A stretch of DNA of 7,945 bases from an uncultured Bacteroidota bacterium (GCA_903851455.1 CAINOM010000719.1:1-7945), one strand, 5' to 3'; shown: positions 1 through 6,723, counted from the stretch's first letter. Notes: generated by a model from the sequence alone, not told the origin. Translations and numbers: made by a program.

Positions 1-43
1 ATCAATACATGTTAATACAATATGTATCTTGCTTATTGTGTGA

Positions 44-51
44 TAATTTTG
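44..51 (+). promoter_or_regulatory. Candidate distal -7 promoter element of the phosphate operon
   Basis: TAATTTTG matches the Bacteroidota sigma factor -7 consensus TAnnTTTG exactly. No TTG lies at the usual 17-23 base distance upstream (the nearest is only 12 bases away), so the -33 part is weak. If used, transcription would start near 58 and both repeat arrays described below would lie downstream of the start. This is a pattern match in AT-rich DNA and so weak evidence. Confidence 0.2.
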
Positions 52-66
52 CTTAGTCAACTCCAA

Positions 67-95
67 TGTTAAGAAATTATTAAGTCTTTGTTATC
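67..95 (+). promoter_or_regulatory. Pho-box-like array: three 7-base direct repeats at 11-base spacing
   Basis: TGTTAAG (67-73), TATTAAG (78-84) and TGTTATC (89-95) follow each other with 4-base AT-rich spacers, giving an exact 11-base period. A degenerate fourth unit, TTAAAGC, sits in phase at 100-106. OmpR/PhoB-family winged-helix regulators are known to bind tandem direct repeats of about 7 bases every 11 bases: the E. coli pho box and the TTAACA-type sites of Bacillus PhoP are examples. The array ends 25 bases before a -7 match at 121-128, so it occupies the -33 region, where an activator would stand. Its position upstream of phosphate-transport genes supports a PhoB-type site. The identity of the regulator is inferred. 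Confidence 0.45.
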
Positions 96-120
96 ATTTT
101 TAAAGCCCGATAATTGCAGA

Positions 121-128
121 TAGTTTTG
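121..128 (+). promoter_or_regulatory. Candidate proximal -7 promoter element of the phosphate operon
   Basis: TAGTTTTG fits TAnnTTTG exactly. A good TTG -33 element is absent at the expected distance (TTT at 99-101 is the closest, 19 bases away). That is typical of an activator-dependent promoter, and the 67-106 repeat array covers that position. Transcription would start near 135, leaving a leader of about 20-25 bases before the DUF47 start codon. Confidence 0.35.
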
Positions 129-131
129 CGA

Positions 132-160
132 TGTTAATTTTATATTAAGAAATTGTTATG
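132..160 (+). promoter_or_regulatory. Second Pho-box-like triplet array overlapping the DUF47 start codon
   Basis: TGTTAAT (132-138), TATTAAG (143-149) and TGTTATG (154-160) repeat the upstream array (67-95) with the same 11-base phasing and the same order of unit types. Aligned to the first array, the units agree at 19 of 21 bases while the spacers agree at only 1 of 8, so selection appears to act on the units. The last unit includes the ATG start codon of the DUF47 gene. A protein bound here would cover the probable transcription start and ribosome-loading region. This suggests repression or autoregulation, or a second site for the same regulator. The function is inferred. Confidence 0.4.
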
Positions 161-805
161 TCGTTCGATAGCGTTTTAAAATTCTTTCTGCCTAAAGACC
201 GTGTGTTCTACGGCTTATTCGAAGAAGTAGCCACATCGCTGGTACAAATGGGGGAGACCTTCACCCGGGCACTGAAGGAAGAGGACCTTTACAAAAGAGA
301 CGCTATCCTGCGCACACTCGAAACATTTGAACATAAGAACGATGAGATCACGCACAGGATCTTCATTGAGCTCGGCCGGAACTTTATTACCCCGCTCGAC
401 AGAGAAGATATTCACTACCTGGCTACTTCGCTCGACGATATTGCCGACTATATGTGGGGCGCTGCAAAGCGCATTGTCAATTACCAGATCGATGATAAAT
501 ATAATACGCTACCTGCTTTCGCAGAGATCATATCCAAGTCGATCTATGCTATCAATACCTGCGTATATGCACTCAGGAATATGAAGGACCTGCGGGCCAT
601 TACAGAGGCCTGTGTGCTGGTAAACAGCCTCGAGAACGATGCGGATGACCTGCTGGACAGCACCATGATTAAATTGTTTTCTTCCAATATCACAGCCGTT
701 GAACTCATCAAGCAGAAAGATATCTACCAGATGCTGGAAACAGTAACTGATAAGTGCGAAGATGCTGCGAATGTTGTAGAATCAATCATCATTAAATACT
801 CATAA
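158..805 (+). CDS. DUF47 / PhoU-like phosphate transport accessory protein
   Basis: This 215-residue soluble, all-helical protein belongs to the DUF47 (TIGR00153) family, relatives of PhoU that are usually encoded next to PiT transporters and thought to modulate them. The N-terminus (LKFFLPKDRVFYGLFEEVA, about residues 7-25) is the family's typical opening and supports the 158 start. The stretch FITPLDREDIHYL (76-88) followed by LDDIAD (92-97) is the acidic, PhoU-like helix that binds metal in relatives. A second helical half ends in KDIYQMLETVTDKCEDAAN (187-205). The length is normal for the family. No strong Shine-Dalgarno sequence is present, as is common in Bacteroidota. It is the first gene of a two-gene operon with the transporter 7 bases downstream. 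It probably acts at the cytoplasmic face of the membrane on the PiT partner. The family assignment is firm; the molecular mechanism of the family is less settled. Confidence 0.9.
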   Translation: MSFDSVLKFFLPKDRVFYGLFEEVATSLVQMGETFTRALKEEDLYKRDAILRTLETFEHKNDEITHRIFIELGRNFITPLDREDIHYLATSLDDIADYMWGAAKRIVNYQIDDKYNTLPAFAEIISKSIYAINTCVYALRNMKDLRAITEACVLVNSLENDADDLLDSTMIKLFSSNITAVELIKQKDIYQMLETVTDKCEDAANVVESIIIKYS

Positions 806-812
806 TACCTGT

Positions 813-2009
813 ATGTCCTTTTTGCTTATAGTCATCTTGGTATTAGCGTTAGTATTCGACTATATCAATGGCTTTCACGATGCCGCTAATTCCATCGCCA
901 CCATTGTATCTACAAAGGTGCTGACTCCCTTCCAGGCGGTGGTATGGGCTGCTTTTTTCAACTTTGTTGCGTTCTTTATATTCAAAGATCATGGCGTGGC
1001 CAATACCATAGCCAAGACCGTGAGGGAAGAATTCATTACGCTGCCGGTTATTCTGTCCGGCCTCATTGCAGCCATCGCGTGGAATTTGCTGACCTGGTGG
1101 TATGGCATACCCTCCAGTTCCTCGCACACGCTCATCGGTGGTTTTGCAGGGGCGGCGATAGCGCATGCCGGCTTTCATGCGGTCAATTCAGAACCAATTA
1201 TCAAAACGGTGAGTTTCATAGTGCTGGCGCCCTTGATGGGAATGATCATGGCATTTATTATTTCATTGTGGTTCATTTATTCATTCAGGCGCGGGCCTTT
1301 GCCAAAGATCATATCGCTGGGCGTGATCAGTGTGACCGCGATCCTGTTGTATTCTGTTATGGAGACTGACCCCGCGCATCTCAAGGGGCATTTCGGCAAC
1401 CATCTGCTGGATGTGATTATGGACAGCAAGAATTTCAAGTGGATGCTGATGGGCTTTATACTTACCGCCATGAGTGTGTTCACTATGTTCCTTGGCTCGC
1501 TCAATGCTGCCCGGTCAACACTCTACCTCAAGCGCTTCCAGTTGGTATCATCGGCGGCCTTCAGTATCGGTCATGGCGGCAACGATGCGCAGAAAGTAAT
1601 GGGTATCATTACCGTTGCCCTGATCTGCACGCATCAGATCCACTCTTTCTCAGAGATGCCGGTATGGGTACCGCTGACTTGCTACTCGGCCATAGCGCTG
1701 GGCACCATGAGCGGCGGCTGGAAGATCATCAAGACCATGGGCACCCGCATCACCAAGGTTACGCCATTCGAAGGCGTGGCTGCAGAGACCGCAGGAGCTA
1801 TTACCCTGTTTCTTACGGAGAACCTTAAAATACCCGTGAGCACTACGCACACCATCACCGGCTCCATCATCGGTGTAGGAGCCACAAAGCGCCTGTCTGC
1901 TGTGCGCTGGGGCGTTACCATCAACCTGCTTTGGGCGTGGATACTCACCATCCCGGTAAGTGGATTGCTGGCGGCCGGCGTATACTACATTGTCAATTTG
2001 TGCATGTAG
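813..2009 (+). CDS. PiT-family inorganic phosphate transporter
   Basis: This 398-residue integral membrane protein belongs to the PiT (PHO4) family, which imports inorganic phosphate, often as a metal-phosphate complex, using proton or sodium coupling. Both halves of the family's internal duplication are visible. The first signature is FDYINGFHDAANSIAT (15-30) followed by KVLTPFQAV (35-43), and the second is IGHGGNDAQKVMGI (252-265). The matching PSSSSHTLIGG (100-110) and PVSTTHTITGS (341-351) loops are also present. About ten hydrophobic segments span the protein, with a more polar central loop around residues 183-209. The length is in the usual range for short bacterial PiT proteins. The start lies 7 bases after the DUF47 stop with no clear ribosome-binding site, so translational coupling is likely. 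The pairing with DUF47 is the classic arrangement. The upstream repeat arrays suggest control by phosphate supply, although many PiT genes are constitutive. Confidence 0.95.
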   Translation: MSFLLIVILVLALVFDYINGFHDAANSIATIVSTKVLTPFQAVVWAAFFNFVAFFIFKDHGVANTIAKTVREEFITLPVILSGLIAAIAWNLLTWWYGIPSSSSHTLIGGFAGAAIAHAGFHAVNSEPIIKTVSFIVLAPLMGMIMAFIISLWFIYSFRRGPLPKIISLGVISVTAILLYSVMETDPAHLKGHFGNHLLDVIMDSKNFKWMLMGFILTAMSVFTMFLGSLNAARSTLYLKRFQLVSSAAFSIGHGGNDAQKVMGIITVALICTHQIHSFSEMPVWVPLTCYSAIALGTMSGGWKIIKTMGTRITKVTPFEGVAAETAGAITLFLTENLKIPVSTTHTITGSIIGVGATKRLSAVRWGVTINLLWAWILTIPVSGLLAAGVYYIVNLCM

Positions 2010-2226
2010 TACGGCGCAGTACATTCTCGTTTTGGGAAGAAGCGTCTACAATAGCCGCCGCCATGAGCCCGAAGGGATGGAATAACAACATATCCAGGCT
2101 TAGCCAAAATGCGCAACCGGTTGCCCGCGGACGGTAATTTCAAGCAGAGTGGATATAGTTCTTTTACCTATTACGCCTTAACATATTTTTATACATCTCC
2201 TCACTTTAACTACGCACGTTTTTCGC
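2010..2226. other. Long intergenic stretch without a convincing gene
   Basis: Between the PiT stop and the SNF2 promoter I see no gene with a recognisable product. The first part (about 2010-2150) has a GC content like the coding regions, and the rest is AT-rich. It contains a perfect 12-base palindrome, GCAACCGGTTGC, at 2113-2124. A 6-base inverted pair (ATATCC near 2089, GGATAT near 2151) flanks it. Just after the PiT stop is a short GTAC...GTAC inverted pair (about 2009-2022), which is too weak to call a terminator. A 42-codon reading frame starts at 2109 but is probably chance. The coding-like composition could mean a decayed gene or a structured RNA leader; neither can be supported here. 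Confidence 0.3.
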
Positions 2227-2234
2227 TACTTTTG
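2227..2234 (+). promoter_or_regulatory. Candidate -7 promoter element of the SNF2 gene
   Basis: TACTTTTG is an exact match to the Bacteroidota TAnnTTTG element and lies in an AT-rich stretch. The -33 position has only a weak TTA (2206-2208, 18 bases upstream). Transcription would start near 2241, giving a 5' leader of about 90 bases. The leader contains a small GGGT/ACCC hairpin at 2290-2304, upstream of the ribosome-binding site. Confidence 0.4.
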
Positions 2235-2317
2235 TAGATTGCCTTTTTTGAACTAAGCGGGGATTTTTCGCGATGATCAGGAAGACAAAGGGTTATATAT
2301 ACCCGCACAACTAAGAT

Positions 2318-2323
2318 AGGAGA
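2318..2323 (+). promoter_or_regulatory. Shine-Dalgarno site of the SNF2 gene
   Basis: AGGAGA stands 8 bases before the ATG at 2332. It is the only strong ribosome-binding site in the window and supports this start codon over later ones. Such purine-rich sites are unusual among Bacteroidota genes. Confidence 0.6.
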
Positions 2324-2331
2324 AAAGCATA

Positions 2332-5300
2332 ATGTCGCTACCCCCAATACTGAGATACGTTTACAACCATGGTACCGAAGAGGTAATAAGGCGTGGTAAA
2401 AAAATATTTTACACATCCGGTGTCCAGATGCTGGACGTGGACCATCTGCTGGAGCAGGTAAGGTTCAGGGTGCGCAACGACCTCTACCAGAATTACTACA
2501 CGGTTACGATCAATAAATATCTGCAGCCCAGCGAACTGTCTGTAAGGTGCCAGTGCCCTTACAACCTGGGAGAGATCTGCCGCCACGAAGTGGCGGGGCT
2601 GTTTCAACTCAATGACATACTGCAGAGCGGTTTCTTTGAGAATACAAATATTACCTACGACCAGAAACATACCGTGGTGCGGATGCGGCAGATCACCAAG
2701 CAGATGCTGCAGATATTCACTTCGCCGGATTCGCTGGACAAAGCAGAGCGCCTTGCGGCCTCTAACAAAGCGGTGATCGATGTAAGCAAAAGCGACAGGA
2801 TTACAGCCAAGGTACCCGAAAACGGACGCACTTACAATGTTACCATAAAGCAGAACGAAGAACGTTATTTCGATACGTCGTGTGATTGCGATGAGAAAAG
2901 TCATCCGCTGTGCACGCACAAGGCTACGGTATTCATCCAGGTATTAAAGACGTTGGGTGCACATCATTTTCAGTCATTGCAAAACCAGGACGTTCAGAAA
3001 AATAAGCTGCTGGAACAATACGGCTATTCCCTCAAAGACGACCTGACCAATAAATTTACATTTACCTACGAGAACAATAAGCCCTTCCTCAGGGTGCTGG
3101 ATCCTACTATAAAGAAAGTAGGCGCCAAACAACATGTGCAGGAGGAGGTGCAACCGGTGGTGGAAACTGCGGTCGCGACTCGTGAAGAAAAAAGGCTGGG
3201 CATCGTGATCGATCCGCTGTCTAAAGCCTTTCCTTTTGTGGATGTAGTGCTGGTAGCCGGCGCAGTAGATGAAGATGAGCGCAAAATGGTAGGCGGTATC
3301 GACAAGCTGGAACTGAGTCAATATATAAACCCTACACGCTACCGCCCGGATGAGCGGGATATGCTGCCTGTGGTAAGAAAATTCCTGCCGGAGGAGCTGT
3401 TGAAATTTTTGAAGAAAAATCTACCTTTTGGGGACTTTCTGCATGACTACGATACCTTGTTGAAAGATGTGCCGCAGGATGAAGTGAAGGAACAGGCGTG
3501 GGAATACCTGCTGCCTAAGTACCAGAAATTACTGGATCGTTACTCTGCTTATCCTTTTGTCTACATCAGGATGAAAGGCAAGCCGCTTTCATCAACCGGC
3601 ATTAAGCAGATCGCATTTGCCGAGAAGCCTGCCCATCCGCAGCTCATCGTGAAGAACGAAGGTGCGAACCATACCATTGCACTCGAGTGGATCATAGACA
3701 ACAATGCCGTACCGCACAAGGACATTACCGTCCTTAACACCGCGTTGTTGCAGTACGATGATCGCATTTTCGCACTGGGAAGCATACAGGAGGTTCAGCT
3801 TTCCGAGATATTCCAGCCCAGTGGCAAGATGACCATACCAGCCAAAGAATGGCCCGACTTTCTGCAGGAGAAATTGATGGACTGGAGCAATAAGGTGCAT
3901 GTTCATTTCTCTGAAGAGCTGATAGAGCATGTGTACAAAGCCCGCCCCGGATACAGGCTTTATCTTACAGAGCGCGATCAGTCGCTGGTATTGCAGCCTG
4001 CATTTGTATACAATGGCGTAGAGATACGTCCCGGCTACTTTGGCGATGTGATACAGCCGCACAATGGCATTGTAAAGATCATGCAGCGCAATGAGGCTGT
4101 TGAAAATGAATTCATGGAGCTGTTGCAGACACTGCATTCAGACATCCAGTTAAATAAAAAAGAACAATTCTTCCATCTTTCCGGAACAGCCGTACTTGCC
4201 AATAACTGGTTCTACACGTTCACAGAAATGATGCGGGAGAAAGAAGTCGACCTGCTTGGTTTCGAGGGCCTGAAAAATCTTCGTGTCAATGTTCACAAGC
4301 CCGAAACACGAGTTCAGGTAAGCAGCGGCATTGATTGGTTCGATGCTTCTGTAGAGCTGAAATTCGGCGACCAGGTAGTGTCTATTATTGAAGTGAAGAA
4401 AGCCCTCGCGCAGCGCCAGAACTTCGTGAAGCTGGGCGATGGCTCTATTGGTTTGCTCCCTGAAGACTGGCTAAAGAAATACAGCCTGCTCCTGAAGATG
4501 GGAGAGACCAAGGGAAACAAGATCAGGCTGAAGAAATTCCACTTCAGTGTGCTCGATGAGTTGCTTGCGGAGATAGATGAAGACACGCTGCAGCAGGAAC
4601 TGGAAGTAAAGAAAGGTAAGCTGGAGAATATTCTCACCAATGATTACAGCCTGATAGCTCCGCCGGAGCATCTGACGGCAACGCTGCGCCCATACCAGCT
4701 CGCGGGTTTTCAGTGGCTCATATTTTTGAATGAGGCAGGGTGGGGTGGTATTCTAGCCGATGACATGGGTCTCGGTAAAACGGTACAAACGCTCACCTTC
4801 TTCCAGCACTATAAGAATACGCATCCCGATGCAAAATTCATGGTCGTATGTCCTACCACGCTGATGTATAACTGGGAGAATGAAATAAAGAAGTTCACCC
4901 CTGAGCTTACGCACTGCATTCACCATGGCCCTAAGCGCAGCATAGACCTGGGCGCCTACGATGGTTTTGATATCATCATCACCACCTACGGCACTATGCG
5001 CAGCGACATCAAGTCGTTCAAAGAAATACAGTTCGATTACGTGGTGCTCGATGAGTCCCAGTCTATTAAGAATCCACAGTCGCAGGTGGCCAAGGCTTCG
5101 TTGTTGTTGAAGAGCAGGAACCGACTTGCACTGAGCGGTACACCCGTTCAGAACAATACATTCGACCTCTATGCGCAGATGAACTTCCTCAACCCCGGTA
5201 TGCTCGGCAGCCGCGAGTTTTTCATGAGCGAGTTTGCTACGCCTATTGATAAATTCAGGGAAGACGAAGTGAAGCAGCAGTTGCGCAAGCTCACCTATCC

Positions 5301-6072
5301 CTTCCTGCTGCGCCGCACCAAGGAGCAGGTGGCAAAGGATCTGCCTGAAAAGACAGAGACAATACTCTACTGCGAGATGGGGCCGGAACAGCGCAAGATA
5401 TACGATGCCTACCGCAACATATACCGCTCGCAGATACTGGGCATGATAGAAGAGAAAGGTATGGAACGCTCGCAGATGCACATCTTACAAGGCCTCACCA
5501 AGCTTCGCCAGATATGCGATTCTCCGGCCATCATGAACGAAGAAGAGCGTTTTCACAACTACTCCATCAAGCTGGATGAACTATCGCGCGAGATAACCGA
5601 GAATGTAGGTGACCACAAAGTGCTCGTGTTCTCGCAGTTCCTGGGTATGCTGGCGCTTATCAGGCAAAAACTGGAAGAAGAGAACATCAGCCATGTTTAC
5701 TTTGATGGCAGCAGTACCTCAAATGAGCGTGAGACGGCCATACAGGAATTCCAGAACAATCATGAATGCCGCGTATTCCTTATCTCGCTCAAGGCCGGTG
5801 GTATCGGTCTTAACCTTACTGCGGCCGATTACGTTTACATCGTAGACCCTTGGTGGAACCCGGCAGTGGAACAACAAGCCATTGACCGAACGCACCGTAT
5901 CGGCCAGACCAAGAACATCTTCGCTTATCGTCTGATCTGTAAAGATACCCTCGAAGAAAAGATGCTGCAGCTGCAGGAGCGCAAGCGCGCCCTCGCCGCA
6001 GACCTCGTATCAGATGACAGCGCCTTCCAGCGCCGCCTCACAAGAGATGACATAGAATTCTTATTCAGTTAG
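2332..6072 (+). CDS. SNF2-family ATPase (DEAD/DEAH helicase-like) with two SWIM zinc-binding motifs
   Basis: This 1246-residue protein has two SWIM-type zinc motifs, each CxC-x7-CxH: C73/C75/C83/H85 and C184/C186/C194/H196. Residues about 240-770 show no domain I can name. The C-terminal SNF2 motor (about 783-1246) is complete: Q motif LRPYQLAGFQW (785-795), Walker A DDMGLGKT (810-817), motif Ia PTTLMYNW (841-848), DESQ as motif II (907-910), motif III LALSGTPVQN (932-941), motif IV KVLVFSQF (1096-1103), motif V LKAGGIGLNLTAADYV (1153-1168) and motif VI QAIDRTHRIGQ (1182-1192). SNF2 proteins are ATP-driven DNA translocases that remodel nucleic acid-protein complexes rather than unwind strands. 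SWIM motifs are predicted to bind DNA or protein. Bacterial SWIM-SNF2 proteins are widespread but little studied, so the cellular role is unknown. The gene has its own promoter candidate and Shine-Dalgarno site, and no partner gene lies beside it. Confidence 0.93.
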   Translation: MSLPPILRYVYNHGTEEVIRRGKKIFYTSGVQMLDVDHLLEQVRFRVRNDLYQNYYTVTINKYLQPSELSVRCQCPYNLGEICRHEVAGLFQLNDILQSGFFENTNITYDQKHTVVRMRQITKQMLQIFTSPDSLDKAERLAASNKAVIDVSKSDRITAKVPENGRTYNVTIKQNEERYFDTSCDCDEKSHPLCTHKATVFIQVLKTLGAHHFQSLQNQDVQKNKLLEQYGYSLKDDLTNKFTFTYENNKPFLRVLDPTIKKVGAKQHVQEEVQPVVETAVATREEKRLGIVIDPLSKAFPFVDVVLVAGAVDEDERKMVGGIDKLELSQYINPTRYRPDERDMLPVVRKFLPEELLKFLKKNLPFGDFLHDYDTLLKDVPQDEVKEQAWEYLLPKYQKLLDRYSAYPFVYIRMKGKPLSSTGIKQIAFAEKPAHPQLIVKNEGANHTIALEWIIDNNAVPHKDITVLNTALLQYDDRIFALGSIQEVQLSEIFQPSGKMTIPAKEWPDFLQEKLMDWSNKVHVHFSEELIEHVYKARPGYRLYLTERDQSLVLQPAFVYNGVEIRPGYFGDVIQPHNGIVKIMQRNEAVENEFMELLQTLHSDIQLNKKEQFFHLSGTAVLANNWFYTFTEMMREKEVDLLGFEGLKNLRVNVHKPETRVQVSSGIDWFDASVELKFGDQVVSIIEVKKALAQRQNFVKLGDGSIGLLPEDWLKKYSLLLKMGETKGNKIRLKKFHFSVLDELLAEIDEDTLQQELEVKKGKLENILTNDYSLIAPPEHLTATLRPYQLAGFQWLIFLNEAGWGGILADDMGLGKTVQTLTFFQHYKNTHPDAKFMVVCPTTLMYNWENEIKKFTPELTHCIHHGPKRSIDLGAYDGFDIIITTYGTMRSDIKSFKEIQFDYVVLDESQSIKNPQSQVAKASLLLKSRNRLALSGTPVQNNTFDLYAQMNFLNPGMLGSREFFMSEFATPIDKFREDEVKQQLRKLTYPFLLRRTKEQVAKDLPEKTETILYCEMGPEQRKIYDAYRNIYRSQILGMIEEKGMERSQMHILQGLTKLRQICDSPAIMNEEERFHNYSIKLDELSREITENVGDHKVLVFSQFLGMLALIRQKLEEENISHVYFDGSSTSNERETAIQEFQNNHECRVFLISLKAGGIGLNLTAADYVYIVDPWWNPAVEQQAIDRTHRIGQTKNIFAYRLICKDTLEEKMLQLQERKRALAADLVSDDSAFQRRLTRDDIEFLFS

Positions 6073-6112
6073 TATAAGTGTCCCACACCTCAAAGGTGTG
6101 GGACACTTATAC
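6072..6112. terminator. Perfect 19-bp hairpin between convergent genes, possible bidirectional terminator
   Basis: The arms GTATAAGTGTCCCACACCT (6072-6090) and AGGTGTGGGACACTTATAC (6094-6112) are exact reverse complements with a CAA loop. The hairpin starts on the last base of the SNF2 stop codon and ends 9 bases before the stop of the convergent dps-like gene, so it can serve both transcripts. No T-run follows on either strand, so it is not a textbook intrinsic terminator. It may block readthrough, protect 3' ends, or be a copy of a dispersed repeat. Confidence 0.6.
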
Positions 6113-6121
6113 GATTCCTGT

Positions 6122-6592
6122 TTACGCCAGGTAAGACCTCAGCATCCACGCCATTTTCTCATGGCTCTTCATTACGCCTGTAATAAAATCAGCGGTTCCC
6201 GCGTCCTTATACTCGTCTTGTGTAGTGTTAATGTCATTCCTGCACATGCGGATGATGGTCTCGTGGTCGTCCAGCAAAGATTGTATCATCTTCCTGGTGT
6301 CACTTTCATCCTGCCCTTCGGTGAGGCGGGTAGCCTTTGCAAACGCATTCAGCGAGCCCAGGGAGTAATGCCCCAGCATGCGCACACGCTCCGCTACCTC
6401 GTCCATGATCTCGTCCAGCTCTTCATACTGGCCTTCAAAAAATTTGTGCATTTCCATAAAACCGGGACCTGTCACATTCCATTGGTAATTCCGTGTTTTG
6501 GCATAAAGGGTGAACTCGTCAGCCAGTAATACATTCAGCAGTTTTGCCACGCCAAGCAAGTGGCTGTCTGCGATCCCGATGTTTGCTTTCAT
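6122..6592 (-). CDS. dps: Dps-family ferritin-like DNA-protection / iron-storage protein
   Basis: This 156-residue protein has the normal Dps length and a four-helix ferritin-like pattern. Dps proteins form cytoplasmic 12-subunit shells that oxidise ferrous iron, often with hydrogen peroxide, store it, and in some species coat DNA. The family signature around WNVTGPGFMEMHKFFE (38-53) and DEIMDEVAERVRMLG (60-74) is clear. Compared with the inter-subunit ferroxidase site known from Listeria and E. coli Dps, H49, E53, D64 and E68 occupy the expected positions with exact spacing. The first His is replaced by Gln (Q37, codon CAA at 6482-6484 on the minus strand). The N-terminus is short and lacks the lysine-rich tail that E. 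coli Dps uses to bind DNA, so iron storage or peroxide protection is more likely than chromatin compaction. The gene is convergent with the SNF2 gene and divergent from a small membrane protein. A Bacteroidota-type promoter element lies about 30 bases upstream. Confidence 0.93.
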   Translation of the reverse strand: MKANIGIADSHLLGVAKLLNVLLADEFTLYAKTRNYQWNVTGPGFMEMHKFFEGQYEELDEIMDEVAERVRMLGHYSLGSLNAFAKATRLTEGQDESDTRKMIQSLLDDHETIIRMCRNDINTTQDEYKDAGTADFITGVMKSHEKMAWMLRSYLA

Positions 6593-6623
6593 ATAGTATG
6601 TGTTTTGGTAAAATTGTTAAGTC

Positions 6624-6631
6624 CAAAAGTA
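6624..6631 (-). promoter_or_regulatory. Candidate -7 promoter element of dps
   Basis: Read on the minus strand this is TACTTTTG, an exact TAnnTTTG match. A TTG lies at 6658-6656, 24 bases upstream, slightly more than the usual 17-23. The predicted transcript would start near 6617, about 25 bases before the start codon. No clear Shine-Dalgarno sequence follows. Confidence 0.42.
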
Positions 6632-6692
6632 TCAAATACCGTTTTTGGTCATACTCAATATTCTTCAATACGCGGATAACGTTTTTTTATTA

Positions 6693-6723
6693 TTGCTGGC
6701 CCTGCCCGAAATCAGTATCTTGT
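6693..6723 (+). promoter_or_regulatory. Candidate promoter of the small membrane protein gene
   Basis: TTG at 6693-6695 and TATCTTGT at 6716-6723 (a partial TAnnTTTG match) are separated by 20 bases, the typical spacing for Bacteroidota promoters. The start of transcription would fall near 6730, about a dozen bases before the ATG at 6742, so the leader would be very short. It lies within the 149-base divergent gap shared with dps. Confidence 0.3.

Noticed and set aside
10..38. Possible third copy of the 11-base-phased repeat array
   Set aside because: The first unit, TGTTAAT (10-16), matches, but the in-phase positions TATGTAT (21-27) and CTTATTG (32-38) match the consensus poorly, at about 4/7 and 3/7.
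1650..2024. 124-codon open frame on the minus strand across the PiT 3' end
   Set aside because: It is opposite the conserved second PiT repeat and has shadow-like composition.
2109..2237. 42-codon frame in the PiT-SNF2 gap
   Set aside because: It has no ribosome-binding site, is very aromatic in its AT-rich second half, has no recognisable homology, and its end overlaps the likely SNF2 promoter.
3592..4137. 181-codon open frame on the minus strand
   Set aside because: It is antisense to the middle of the SNF2 gene, with no recognisable product or start signals. The plus-strand frame continues unbroken through it.
4753..5481. 242-codon open frame on the minus strand
   Set aside because: It lies fully opposite the SNF2 motor motifs, has a Cys/His/Leu/Val-rich composition without a recognisable domain, and is explained by codon bias of the coding strand.
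2332..6072. The SNF2 gene as part of a defence island
   Set aside because: Some SNF2 proteins belong to defence systems, but the neighbours here are phosphate-transport, dps and channel-like genes with no nuclease, methylase or phospholipase D-like partner.
6098..6529. 143-codon open frame on the plus strand
   Set aside because: It is antisense to the clear dps gene and starts within the hairpin. It is a shadow frame.
6615..6621. TGTTAAG motif upstream of dps (and its complement at 2177-2183)
   Set aside because: Both are isolated units with no in-phase neighbour at 11 bases, so they are expected by chance in AT-rich DNA.
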